Shown: positions 1 to 7,698 of the stretch, piece after piece | How the letters are laid out: every line of letters begins with the position of its first letter | Numbering within the stretch: the first letter of the stretch is position 1 | Assembly: GCA_034505955.1 (NCBI GenBank) | Contig: JAPDQK010000018.1 | Location: forward strand, 1-64,000 | DNA: 64,000 bases | Source of the DNA: Zhuqueibacter pondensis | GTDB taxonomy: Bacteria > Zhuqueibacterota > Zhuqueibacteria > Zhuqueibacterales > Zhuqueibacteraceae | Direction of reading: 5' to 3' | Program-made: the position numbers and the translations under genes | The notes under the pieces: model-generated | Told to the model about the DNA's origin: nothing | Seen by the model: the letters and a program-made list of their open reading frames with translations, nothing else | Database searches by the model: none

Positions 1-51
1 CGGCTTTCTTGCGGTTTGTGCTTTCGCGTCACGACCACCGCAACATACGAA

Positions 52-282
52 TCATTTCAAACGCACAAGCCTGCCTTTGCGACGCACGATATTTTTATAG
101 TCCCACTGAATATCGCGGGCTTTTTTGAGCCAGCGCTCGAGCGCTTCGAGCTCGATTTGGCTCGCGGCTGTGTATCGCGCTTCCGCGGCTTTGAAGCTGC
201 CCTCGTTCTGCAGTTCTTTCTCTTCAAAAGACTGGCCGCTCCAGAAAAACAGGCGTTTGAGAAATTGCATGCGTTTGGCCAT
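52..282 (-). CDS. Small hypothetical protein, 76 aa
   Basis: Short basic protein rich in Lys, Arg, Glu and Trp, predicted mostly helical, with no signal peptide, membrane segment or cysteine cluster. I do not recognise a family. The minus-strand reading has a plausible protein composition, whereas the overlapping plus-strand frame of 270 codons is rich in His, Arg and Phe and looks like an antisense shadow. The start at 282 has no obvious Shine-Dalgarno; an internal Met at 270 is an alternative. It lies downstream of the membrane-protein gene at 352-771 in the same direction, so the two could be co-transcribed. Confidence 0.5.
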   Translation of the reverse strand: MAKRMQFLKRLFFWSGQSFEEKELQNEGSFKAAEARYTAASQIELEALERWLKKARDIQWDYKNIVRRKGRLVRLK

Positions 283-351
283 CTGAAGGGAGTGCGACGG
301 TTCCGCATCGCAAAACCAAAGTTTCGCACTCCGAAGTTCAGTCGGCTAATT

Positions 352-771
352 TCATACTCCAGATCTTATTTGCGCCAATTTGTGGCCCAGCCACCCCATG
401 GGAATGTAAGCGCCGACCAAATCCAACACCGTAAACCAGGGCGGCGAGGGAAGCATGAAGACGCTTGCCATGCCTCCGAGCAGGAAAAATCCGCTCACTC
501 CCAAAGCAAATTTTATTTTGTGGCTTGCTGCTATAATGGAAGCGACAAAAGCACCGACCAACGTTCCCAACGCATGAGCCAGAAATGGAAAGATGAAATG
601 CTTGGGTTCAAACAAATGCATGGAAGATTTCAGGCTTTCGACCTTCGTCACATCGACGCCGGCCGGCGGCGGGATGACTTTGCCGCTGATCGAGATGAGG
701 CTCATATTCACAATGCTGCCGATGACGACACCGGCGATGACGGCCAATACATTTCTGAGAATGGGATTCAT
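352..771 (-). CDS. Hypothetical four-helix inner-membrane protein
   Basis: 139-aa protein with four hydrophobic stretches: about residues 7-28 (Val/Ile/Ala-rich), 60-83, 87-107 and 112-132. The 30-residue loop after the first helix is Pro/Lys-rich and probably faces out. The overall pattern of small four-helix membrane proteins with Gly-Ala helix packing is clear, but no named family or catalytic residue is visible. The start at 771 is the first Met and begins the first helix directly; GGAAGGGAA just upstream can serve as ribosome binding site. Function unknown. Confidence 0.75.
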   Translation of the reverse strand: MNPILRNVLAVIAGVVIGSIVNMSLISISGKVIPPPAGVDVTKVESLKSSMHLFEPKHFIFPFLAHALGTLVGAFVASIIAASHKIKFALGVSGFFLLGGMASVFMLPSPPWFTVLDLVGAYIPMGWLGHKLAQIRSGV

Positions 772-961
772 ATTCCCTTCCTTTCAGTTCGAGAGTCTCG
801 TGGCACCACTTTTTCACGAAGGTCATGACAGGAAGATGTATGACAAAAAGATATTTTGCTTTCTTGCCAAGCGACCATGTGTATTATTGATGAAAATCAG
901 CCCGCATAATTTTCTGCCACACATTTTTCTGTCATTGTTTTTTCAAGCCGAATCAATCAAA

Positions 962-2004
962 CTACCTCTGAATATGCGCCGGGTCCATCCAGAAATATTC
1001 CCAGATGTGACCGTCGAGATCTTCGAAGCCCCATTGATACATGAAGCCGTGATCCTTGGGTTCCGCGTAGCGCCTGGCGCCGGCCGCGAGCGCGGTCTCG
1101 ACGATGCGATTCACTTCGTCGCGTGACTTCGCCGAAAGGCCCACGAGCACCTCGGTGCTGCTCTTCGCATCCGCAATCGGCTTGGGCGTGAAGCCCTTGA
1201 AGAATTTCTCGACCAGCAGCATGACATAGATATCTTCGCCAACGATCATGCAGGTGGCGTTCTCGTCGGTGAATTGCGGATTGAATTTGTATCCGAGCTT
1301 GGTGAAAAACTCGACCGCACGGTTGAGANNNNNNNNNNNNNNNNNNNNNNNNNNNNNNNNNNNNNNNNNNNNNNNNNNNNNNNNNNNNNNNNNNNNNNNN
1401 NNNNNNNNNNNNNNNNNNNNNNNNNNAAGAATTTCTCGACCAGCAGCATGACATAGATATCTTCGCCAACGATCATGCAGGTGGCGTTCTCGTCGGTGAA
1501 TTGCGGATTGAATTTGTATCCGAGCTTGGTGAAAAACTCGACCGCACGGTTGAGATCTTTGACCGGCAGATTGATGAAGATTTTTGTACCTGTTTTGGCT
1601 TGCGCCTGCATTTCCTCAAATCCCGCCGCTGCTTTTTGAACATCGGCCGGGAAATCCTCGAATTCCTGCACTTGACGAATCTCGATCACTTCGTTGTCGG
1701 AACCCGGGCAGCGCTTGGCCCATTCAATCGCTTCTTCTTTCGAATTCACTTGAATCATCCAGTAACCGCCGAGCACTTCTTTTGATTCGATGAAAGGCCC
1801 GTCGGTCACCGTGGGTTTTCCGCCAGAGAACGAAACGCGCGCGCCCATTGAGGGCGGGTGCAGGCCATTGAGGTCGAGCAGCACGCCAGCTTTTTGCAAT
1901 TCTTCGTTGTACTTCATCATGGCTTCGACGGCCTTGGCATCGGGCATCGTGCCCGGCGCTGCTTTCTCGTATCCCTTGGGGATCATCAACATCATGAATC
2001 GCAT
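962..2004 (-). CDS. YCII/DGPF domain fused to a glyoxalase-like VOC domain (interrupted by an assembly gap)
   Basis: The N-terminal ~120 residues are a YCII-related (DGPF) domain with the signature VTDGPF followed by E-S-K-E and GGYW. The C-terminal ~130 residues are a vicinal-oxygen-chelate domain (INLPVKDLNRAVEFFTKLG, then the GHIWE ending). The reading frame is broken by a 98-N gap flanked by two identical 129-bp copies. Removing one copy plus the gap (227 bp) restores one open frame of 271 aa, so I regard this as one intact gene and a scaffolding artefact. AAGGAG lies upstream of the ATG at 2004. DGPF proteins are commonly regulated by ECF42-type sigma factors, and such a gene is at 9212-10492. 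Substrate unknown. Confidence 0.85.
1200..1328. repeat. 129-bp exact direct repeat, copy 1 (assembly duplication)
   Basis: Identical base for base to 1427-1555, on the other side of the N gap. It encodes the start of the VOC domain. Collapsing the two copies restores the reading frame exactly, which argues for a scaffolding overlap rather than a biological duplication. Confidence 0.95.
1329..1426. other. Assembly gap (98 N)
   Basis: Run of 98 undetermined bases inside the YCII-VOC gene, between two identical 129-bp sequences. The contig ends probably overlap by 129 bp and were joined with an estimated gap instead of being merged. Confidence 0.99.
1427..1555. repeat. 129-bp exact direct repeat, copy 2 (assembly duplication)
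   Basis: Second copy of the sequence at 1200-1328. Only one copy is needed for a normal VOC domain. Confidence 0.95.
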
Positions 2005-2186
2005 GGGTGGCTCTCCTTGAATTTTGTTGGATCGTTCTTTTTAGCGCGACCGATACAGCAAAAGCAATCCCATGTTTTCACTCAAACATTCAGATGACAA
2101 AAAGATGAAGGCCTGAAGAATGTACATGACTTGGACCTTATTCGAAAGATGGTTTTTTTTATTTTTCTGCCATATATTTTTTTCTG

Positions 2187-2582
2187 TCATTGCTTTTGAG
2201 CCTTCCGCCGGCGCTCGCTTTCCGCCACCATTTCCGTTAAATCCGCGGCCGGGCGAATCTCGAATGGCCCGCCTTTCACGCCGGGATGTTTCACCATCAA
2301 CTGAATGGCGTGGTTCAAGTCTCGCGCTTCGAGTACCAAGATTCCGCCCAATTGCTCTTTCGTTTCAGCGTATGGACCGTCGGTCACAACGACCTTGCCG
2401 TTCCGCCAACGCAGGGTGATGGCGTTCTGTGCGCTTTGCAGTGCCTCGCCGCCGACGAAATGGCCGTTCTTCCGCAGCTCATCATCATAAGCGAAGCACT
2501 CGTCCACGAAAGCGTTGCGCTCGTTTTCAGACATCGTTTCCCATTTGCTTTCTTCCATGTAGCCAAGGCAGAGGTATTTCAT
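2187..2582 (-). CDS. YCII-related (DGPF) domain protein
   Basis: 131-aa single-domain protein beginning MKYLCLGY, with the family signature VVTDGPYAETKEQLGG and the ending FEIRPAADL. DGPF/YCII proteins have a ferredoxin-like fold; their role is poorly defined, but they are typical targets of ECF42 sigma factors. I place the start at 2582, not at the longer upstream ATG, because GGAGAA lies 5-6 nt upstream and homologous neighbours start with MKY. A promoter-like motif (2630-2660) lies about 50 bp upstream and matches those of neighbouring DGPF genes. The C-terminus is Arg/Lys/Gln-rich. Confidence 0.85.
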   Translation of the reverse strand: MKYLCLGYMEESKWETMSENERNAFVDECFAYDDELRKNGHFVGGEALQSAQNAITLRWRNGKVVVTDGPYAETKEQLGGILVLEARDLNHAIQLMVKHPGVKGGPFEIRPAADLTEMVAESERRRKAQKQ

Positions 2583-2629
2583 GACGTTCTCCGAATGAGG
2601 GTGAAATGGTTGCAGACTGTTTACACCAT

Positions 2630-2660
2630 ATAGTCGTTCAACGAAACTTGGAATCGACAA
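2630..2660 (-). promoter_or_regulatory. Predicted ECF42-type promoter P1
   Basis: Read on the minus strand: TTGTCGATTC, 11-nt spacer, GAACGACTAT. The same two blocks recur at 2750-2780, 3376-3407 and 3509-3539. It lies just upstream of the DGPF gene at 2187-2582. As I recall, TGTCGA-type -35 and CGA-type -10 elements are reported for ECF42 regulons; assignment to the sigma factor at 9212-10492 is inference. Confidence 0.7.
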
Positions 2661-2749
2661 ACAGCAAATTTTTTCTGACCGCGAAGTGAGGCCCATCACG
2701 TGAATGACAAATTAGCGAGCCGTCACGTGAATTAGCAGTTTTCCGAATC

Positions 2750-2780
2750 ATCATCGTTCAGGAATGGCCGAAATCGACAA
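2750..2780 (-). promoter_or_regulatory. Degenerate ECF42-type promoter P4 (orphan)
   Basis: Minus strand: TTGTCGATTT, 11-nt spacer, GAACGATGAT. The -35 block is identical to P2 and P3, and the -10 block has two mismatches. It sits inside the 3' end of a decayed DGPF gene, about 170 bp upstream of the intact gene at 2187-2582, without a gene of its own. Confidence 0.45.
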
Positions 2781-2984
2781 CGGACAGCACATGCGGGACG
2801 CGTCGAAGTCCTTGGATGGCTGCATGTACGCATAACGGCGATCTTCCCTCAGCCCGTCTTCAATCGGCCGGACCTCGATACTTCCCAAACGTGCCGAGGG
2901 TCATTTCGAAGCAACTTGAATCGCCTTGTTCAGATCTTTTGCATTGATCAGGAAAAATCCAACGAGCGTCTCCTTCGTTTTTGT
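2760..2984 (-). pseudogene. Remnant of a DGPF/YCII gene
   Basis: Directly after the stop of the gene at 2985-3338, the minus strand encodes TKETLVGFFLINAKDLNKAI and then hits a stop. A second frame then continues with RLGSIEVRPIEDGLRED and ends near 2760. These match the second half of the DGPF domain (compare REQLGGYFLIDANDLDEAI and TVEIRPV in the intact neighbour). The 5' half including the DGPF motif is missing and there is at least one frameshift. It is most simply a tandem duplicate that lost its start, perhaps by recombination with its neighbour. Confidence 0.75.
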
Positions 2985-3338
2985 TCAAGCCGGCAGGCCG
3001 GGAATTTCCACCACCGGCCGGATTTCCACGGTGCCTTTGTGCACCATGGGAATCCTCGCGGCGATGCCGATGGCCTCGTCGAGATCGTTCGCGTCGATCA
3101 GGAAATAGCCGCCGAGTTGCTCGCGCGTTTCGGCGAACGGGCCGTCGGTCACGAAGCGTTTGCCGTTGCGCACCCGGACGCTGGTCGCCATTGCCGTCGG
3201 GTGCAGCGGATTGGCACCCAGATACTGCCCGTTGGCGTGCAGCTCATGCGCGAGCTGCGTGGAATCGCCGAAGCATTGCTCGCGCTCGGCGTCGCTCAAC
3301 TGCTGTTCGTCATAGTAAATCAGGAGCATGTATTTCAT
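2985..3338 (-). CDS. YCII-related (DGPF) domain protein
   Basis: 117-aa protein, MKYMLLIYYDEQQ at the N-terminus, with FVTDGPFAETREQLGGYF and the ending VEIRPV. It is the clearest DGPF protein in the cluster. The start at 3338 is preceded by CGGAGAAAATG, giving a good ribosome binding site; a Met one codon earlier is equally in frame. The predicted ECF42-type promoter P2 lies 38 bp upstream. A partial copy follows directly downstream. Biochemical role is not established for the family. Confidence 0.88.
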   Translation of the reverse strand: MKYMLLIYYDEQQLSDAEREQCFGDSTQLAHELHANGQYLGANPLHPTAMATSVRVRNGKRFVTDGPFAETREQLGGYFLIDANDLDEAIGIAARIPMVHKGTVEIRPVVEIPGLPA

Positions 3339-3375
3339 CATTTTCTCCGTTTGTGAATTTGACAGTTCACACCAT

Positions 3376-3407
3376 ATAGTCGTTCGGGGGGAGCCCCAAA
3401 TCGACAA
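3376..3407 (-). promoter_or_regulatory. Predicted ECF42-type promoter P2
   Basis: Minus strand: TTGTCGATTT, 12-nt G/C-rich spacer, GAACGACTAT. The spacer is one base longer than in P1, P3 and P4. The preceding GGCCCA is shared with P3. It sits directly upstream of the DGPF gene at 2985-3338. Confidence 0.7.
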
Positions 3408-3508
3408 TGGGCCTACCCGGCAGAGCCAGACTCAATTCCGCACTCAGCGAAAAAATCCCGAGAAAGTGAAACCGTAATGCCGGTTTGATTTTTGGCTTAT
3501 TCTACTGA

Positions 3509-3539
3509 ATAGTCGTTCGGCGGAGGGGAAAATCGACAA
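3509..3539 (-). promoter_or_regulatory. Predicted ECF42-type promoter P3 (orphan)
   Basis: Minus strand: TTGTCGATTT, 11-nt spacer, GAACGACTAT, preceded by GGCCCA as in P2. The roughly 100 bp between it and P2 contain no gene. It may be left over from a lost DGPF gene, or act as a second upstream promoter for 2985-3338. Confidence 0.6.
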
Positions 3540-3605
3540 TGGGCCGGTACAGCACAACGGATTTTCAGGGCTGGCAAGCGGCGTGGGGGATTGAATCACC
3601 TCGGT

Positions 3606-3630
3606 AGCCTACATAAATATCTGGTAGGCT
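3606..3630. promoter_or_regulatory. Inverted repeat upstream of higB
   Basis: AGCCTAC (3606-3612) and GTAGGCT (3624-3630) form perfect 7-bp arms around an 11-bp A/T-rich centre. It is the outermost of three palindromes in front of the toxin-antitoxin operon. Its sequence differs from the two TTTACC palindromes, so it may bind another regulator or mark the border of the island. Confidence 0.4.
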
Positions 3631-3652
3631 GACAAGAGTGTCAGTAGTAATC

Positions 3653-3669
3653 TTTACCCTATGGGTAAA
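3653..3669. promoter_or_regulatory. Operator-like palindrome O1 of the higBA operon
   Basis: Perfect 7-bp arms TTTACCC and GGGTAAA around TAT. Near-identical to O2, with centres 52 bp apart (about five helical turns), so both would face the same side of the DNA. Likely autorepression sites for the Xre domain of the antitoxin; this is inference. Confidence 0.6.
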
Positions 3670-3704
3670 AAATATCTTGCATTTCAAGAAATTGATAAGT
3701 ATAT

Positions 3705-3721
3705 TTTACCTCAAAGGTAAA
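3705..3721. promoter_or_regulatory. Operator-like palindrome O2 of the higBA operon
   Basis: Perfect 7-bp arms TTTACCT and AGGTAAA around CAA, 29 bp before the toxin start. Shares the half-site TTTACC with O1. A position overlapping the promoter or leader fits toxin-antitoxin autoregulation. Confidence 0.6.
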
Positions 3722-3749
3722 GTCATTTTTGCAAGGATCAAGCCCGCAA

Positions 3750-4052
3750 GTGGAAGTACGATTTCGCACGAGGAAGCTGGAAAAGCAATATCAAAGCCAC
3801 AAGGAGGCGGAAAGGGCTTATGGGCAGGAAGTCGCGCGCAAGTACATCCAGCGCATCAACATCGTCAAACAGGCGCGCGACATTGAAGAGCTAAAGGCGT
3901 TGCCCGGACTGCACTGCCATCCGCTCAAGGGAGATCGACGAGGCCAATGGGCCATCAATCTAACGGGATTCTATCGTCTGATTTTCACACTCGAGGGCGA
4001 AACCATGGAAATCGTGCGTATCGAGGAGGTGAGCAAACATTATGATGATTAG
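3750..4052 (+). CDS. higB: RelE/HigB-like mRNA interferase toxin
   Basis: 100-aa toxin of the HigB type: VRFRTRKLEKQY, then PGLHCHPLKGDRRGQWAINL and FYRLIFTLEG. Such toxins cut mRNA on the ribosome and are neutralised by HigA. I chose the GTG at 3750 because the family starts with (M)EVRFRTRKLEK; the upstream TTG at 3729 would add seven unlikely residues. It overlaps the antitoxin gene by 11 bp, so translation is probably coupled. Toxin-first order is usual for higBA. Two matching palindromes upstream suggest autorepression. Confidence 0.9.
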   Translation: MEVRFRTRKLEKQYQSHKEAERAYGQEVARKYIQRINIVKQARDIEELKALPGLHCHPLKGDRRGQWAINLTGFYRLIFTLEGETMEIVRIEEVSKHYDD

Positions 4053-5142
4053 ACACGAGGTTCATTCCGATTTGCCGATTCCGCCTGGTGAATATTTGGC
4101 TGAAGTCATTGCCGAGCTGGGAATGACCAAAGATGAATTGGCCAGGCGCATGAACCGGCCGGCGGCGAAGCTCAGCGCCATTTTCGCGGGGGACAAGGCG
4201 ATTACGTCGGACACGGCGTTGCAGTTGGAAAAGGTCGTCGGTGTGCCGGCGCATATTTGGACGGGGCTCGAGGCGGAATATCGACTGACATTGGCGCGCT
4301 TGCACGGGGCCCGAGAGCACCAACTGCTACAAGAAGAGAGCAAGCTGATTACGAAATTCTGCTACAAAGAACTGGTGGAGCTTGGCTTTGTCGCAAAAAA
4401 AACGAAACCGACTGAGAAAGTTTCGGAACTTCAGCATTTTTTCGGCGTGACTTCGTTGCGAAATATTACCGGCCTCAAGCGTTATCAAGCTGCCTTTCGG
4501 TGTGCGCCACGAAAACGATCTCCCGAAGCATTGGCCGCCTGGTTGCGTATCGGCGAGGTCAAGGGGCAAAAAACAGTATGCGCAGCTTTTGACGTCAATA
4601 AGCTTGAGAAAACTCTTCCGGAATTGCGTTCCTTGACGCTTCAGCCGCCGGAGCAGTTTGAGCCTGTATTGTACAAAAAATTAGCCGAAACGGGTGTTGC
4701 ACTGGTTCTTGCTCCCCATCTACCCAAAACCTACGCGCATGGCGCAACATTTTGGTTGAACCGAAACAAAGCTGTGCTCATGTTGACTCTTCGCGGCAGT
4801 TGGGCGGACATCTTCTGGTTTAGCCTTTTTCACGAGCTTGGTCATATTCTGTTGCACTTGAGCAAGCAAGAGGTCATTCTTGAAAGCGAGGAAATTGAAG
4901 CGGAAAATCATGCGCGAGAGCGCGAGGCCAATCAATTTGCCGCCGATACACTCATTCCACCAGAAGCCTACAAAAACTTTGTAAAATCCGGCTTGTTTTC
5001 TCGGGGCGACATTCAGCGCTTTGCAAGTCGAGTTGGCATTGATGCCGGCATCGTCGTTGGCAGGTTGCAGCATGATGACTATATCCACAAATCATGGCAT
5101 AACCAGCTTCGGTCGCGGTACGGGTGGAAAGAACAGAAATAG
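4042..5142 (+). CDS. higA: HigA-type Xre antitoxin fused to an ImmA/IrrE-family metallopeptidase
   Basis: 366 aa. Residues ~10-75 are a HigA-like helix-turn-helix (PPGEYLAEVIAELGMTKDEL). The C-terminal half is an ImmA/IrrE zinc peptidase domain with HELGH at residues 264-268 and a downstream Glu-rich helix ending EREANQFAAD. The N-terminal domain should bind HigB and the operators; the peptidase could cleave a repressor or the protein itself, by analogy with ImmA. Xre-ImmA fusions next to HigB are a known arrangement. A 6-bp-arm inverted repeat (GGCGAT/ATCGCC) lies downstream at 5219-5234. The Argonaute gene starts 240 bp further on in the same direction. Confidence 0.9.
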   Translation: MMIRHEVHSDLPIPPGEYLAEVIAELGMTKDELARRMNRPAAKLSAIFAGDKAITSDTALQLEKVVGVPAHIWTGLEAEYRLTLARLHGAREHQLLQEESKLITKFCYKELVELGFVAKKTKPTEKVSELQHFFGVTSLRNITGLKRYQAAFRCAPRKRSPEALAAWLRIGEVKGQKTVCAAFDVNKLEKTLPELRSLTLQPPEQFEPVLYKKLAETGVALVLAPHLPKTYAHGATFWLNRNKAVLMLTLRGSWADIFWFSLFHELGHILLHLSKQEVILESEEIEAENHAREREANQFAADTLIPPEAYKNFVKSGLFSRGDIQRFASRVGIDAGIVVGRLQHDDYIHKSWHNQLRSRYGWKEQK

Positions 5143-5382
5143 AGTTGTTGAGGTTTCATCGTGTATCGATTTATTTGCCTAAAGTACACCAATTAGGGCC
5201 GTCGTTTTCACCTATTTGGGCGATGCCGATCGCCGAAGATGCGTGGAAGGTTAATTGACGCAAAGATCAAAGAGGAAAGACAGAAGCAGGTGAGAACGGC
5301 TGCTGGGTAGAGATTTAGGCACCAAAACTCTAATGATTTTGAGGCTTTCTTGACTCTTTTACAAACTTTGAAAGGACAAAAC

Positions 5383-7698
5383 ATGTGGCAGGAACCTGAT
5401 CTCAGGATGAATTTAATCCCCATCTCCTTTACCGCTGAAAAATTTAAGGGGTATGAACTTCCCTATGACAGTGAAGATCAGTTGAAGGCTCTGAGGGAAA
5501 AGTATCGTGAAAGCCATATTTTTAGGAGGCAAGGAAACATTATCCAGTGTGCCCCTCTTACCGAAGAAGCCGAAGCATTGGGTAAAGAAAAGGAATTTAC
5601 CATCAAGGATGATTTTGGCTTGGCAGAACGTTTGGTGCAAGCAGCTTTGATAAATTTCTTCAAAGAAAGAGGGCTGCAGTTTTCAAGACTGTTCAGTCCA
5701 ACTACTATAATCGTTGACAGAGAAAATCTTATCAAAAATGTTGTGAACGATGAAAATATTGCCTCTTTGATACCCATGTACCCTGAGTATCAGTTAGAAG
5801 GCAGACTCATCGTTCCTCATGACAAAGACGTAATCTTCGGTATCCTACTGAACTTTGGGGTTTTCCACTTGATAGACGCCACAGTCCAAGATCTTATTTA
5901 CAAGAAAGTTGATGTAGTTGATTGCTATGTGGTCACCGATGCAAGTGACAAAAAAAGCTCGGCAATAAGTGAGAAATTTAGAAAGAAACCTTTGGCTGGC
6001 AGAATCGCTGCAATACAGGGCTCAAAGCTGAAACTTGTTGATTATCGAGATTCTGAAGAAATCGATGCCAGTAGGTGCTACCTGGAGCCCAGCAGCAGGA
6101 ATTTCCGCCGTTGTTTAGCCACTCTTTGTGACCAGTCTATTGAAGACCTTCAGCAAAAAAGAATGGAACAAATCTTTGAGGTCACAGGAGCCAAGAAACA
6201 GTACGATAGGCTGGAAAAAGTTAAGGAGTGGCTTAAAAAAGCGGAGCCTATCCGATGCGGTGGAGGGTTATCATTTAACATAAAGTCCGAAATATACCAG
6301 TTAAAAGCGGGGAACGAGGCGGGGGAATACCGGCAATTAGATAACCCAACCTACGTGCTGAGACCTGGGAACCATCTGACCTTTAGAGGAAGAATTGATA
6401 AAGGAATAGACGAGAACGGCCCGTATGATACGGAATCATTCCCGAAAAAGCGGGTAAGAATAGCTCTGCTTTATCCAGAAAGATGCAAGGGCGAGACCGA
6501 AGTTTTCATAAAACAATTCAAAGAAGGAGTCCCACCAAGGCCAAACAAGGAAATCCCATTCACTCAAGGGTTCACTCGAAAATACCATTTCACAAACTGT
6601 GAGATCGAGCCCTTTTCTATACCGACGGCTAAAGAAGATATCGAGGGTTACAAGCAAGCTAGCCTCGAAGCTTTAGAAAAAAGCCCGGGGGTTGATCTCG
6701 CAATCGTCGTCACGAAAGAGAATTTTCATTCGTTACGCACACAAAGTAACCCTTATTTTGGTTCCAAAGCGTGCTTTATGTCTCAAGGCGTGCCCGTTCA
6801 ATCTATTGAAATAGAAACCATAATGGATCAAAGAGGACGCCCTTGGATTCTTAATAACTTGGCTCTTGCGACCTATGCAAAACTGGGAGGGATACCCTAC
6901 GTTTTGACCTCTGCGCCCGGTATGACGCATGAACTTATATTCGGGATCGGTAGCTCTAATATCAAAACACGCAGACTGGGGGAATCTGAAAGATTTGTTG
7001 GTATAACCACAGTGTTTAATGGAGACGGCAACTACTTGCTTTACAATCTTACCAAGGAAGTAAAATACGAAGATTACCAGAATGCTTTGTTGCAATCGTT
7101 CAGAGAATGCATGGACGAGGTAAAAGCCAGGTACGCTTGGCAAAAAGACGATAAAGTAAGACTCATATTCCATCAGTCTTTCAAGAAGTTCAAGCGTATA
7201 GAAGCGCAGGTAGTGAAAGAATTCGTGACCTCCATAACCAATCTCGATGTAGAATATGCTTTCGTGCATATCAGCAGAAGCCATCCGTGGAAAGTCTACG
7301 ACAAAAATAGCGAGGGCGTTTGCCACTGGAACAATAACCGAGAATTCATCAAGGGTGAATATGTTCCGCAAAGGGGGTTCTACATACCGCTGGGTCCACA
7401 AGCAGCCTTGCTTACCTTAATAGGACCGAAACAACTGAAAACACATTTGCAAGGTTGCCCAGAACCTATTATGATGTCGATCCATCGTGAATCTACTTTT
7501 TTCAGTCAGGAATACCTTGCCAATCAAATCTACAGGTTAACATTTATGTCGTGGAAAAGTTTTTCCCCTTCGATAATGCCTGTGACGATAGAATATTCTG
7601 GCATGATAGCCGATCTCATGGGGCATCTGAGGGCGATGCCCAATTGGAATCCTGACATTCTCACAACAAAACTGAGAGAAAGCAGGTGGTTCTTATGA
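5383..7698 (+). CDS. Catalytically inactive long prokaryotic Argonaute (long-B type)
   Basis: 771 aa, full long-pAgo size. The MID-PIWI part is clear: MSQGVPVQS, then LALATYAKLGGIPYVL, and later the PIWI strand VRLIFHQSFKKFK. In active enzymes the first catalytic Asp is in a GIDxS strand; here it is GIGSSN with Gly523. The third Asp normally follows an HR pair; here H597-Q598-S599. So the DEDX tetrad lacks two acids and the protein cannot slice. The middle (about 200-350) should hold a PAZ-like region, which I cannot resolve. Start at ATG 5383 is set by AAAGGA seven nt upstream; a TTG at 5350 is less likely. Its 3' end overlaps the nuclease gene by ATGA. The gene is visibly richer in A/T than its neighbours, suggesting transfer. 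The role would be guide-directed recognition of invading DNA or RNA that activates the partner nuclease. Confidence 0.9.
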   Translation: MWQEPDLRMNLIPISFTAEKFKGYELPYDSEDQLKALREKYRESHIFRRQGNIIQCAPLTEEAEALGKEKEFTIKDDFGLAERLVQAALINFFKERGLQFSRLFSPTTIIVDRENLIKNVVNDENIASLIPMYPEYQLEGRLIVPHDKDVIFGILLNFGVFHLIDATVQDLIYKKVDVVDCYVVTDASDKKSSAISEKFRKKPLAGRIAAIQGSKLKLVDYRDSEEIDASRCYLEPSSRNFRRCLATLCDQSIEDLQQKRMEQIFEVTGAKKQYDRLEKVKEWLKKAEPIRCGGGLSFNIKSEIYQLKAGNEAGEYRQLDNPTYVLRPGNHLTFRGRIDKGIDENGPYDTESFPKKRVRIALLYPERCKGETEVFIKQFKEGVPPRPNKEIPFTQGFTRKYHFTNCEIEPFSIPTAKEDIEGYKQASLEALEKSPGVDLAIVVTKENFHSLRTQSNPYFGSKACFMSQGVPVQSIEIETIMDQRGRPWILNNLALATYAKLGGIPYVLTSAPGMTHELIFGIGSSNIKTRRLGESERFVGITTVFNGDGNYLLYNLTKEVKYEDYQNALLQSFRECMDEVKARYAWQKDDKVRLIFHQSFKKFKRIEAQVVKEFVTSITNLDVEYAFVHISRSHPWKVYDKNSEGVCHWNNNREFIKGEYVPQRGFYIPLGPQAALLTLIGPKQLKTHLQGCPEPIMMSIHRESTFFSQEYLANQIYRLTFMSWKSFSPSIMPVTIEYSGMIADLMGHLRAMPNWNPDILTTKLRESRWFL

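Noticed and set aside
16..828. 270-codon plus-strand frame at the left end
   Set aside because: It covers two more plausible minus-strand genes and has shadow-like composition.
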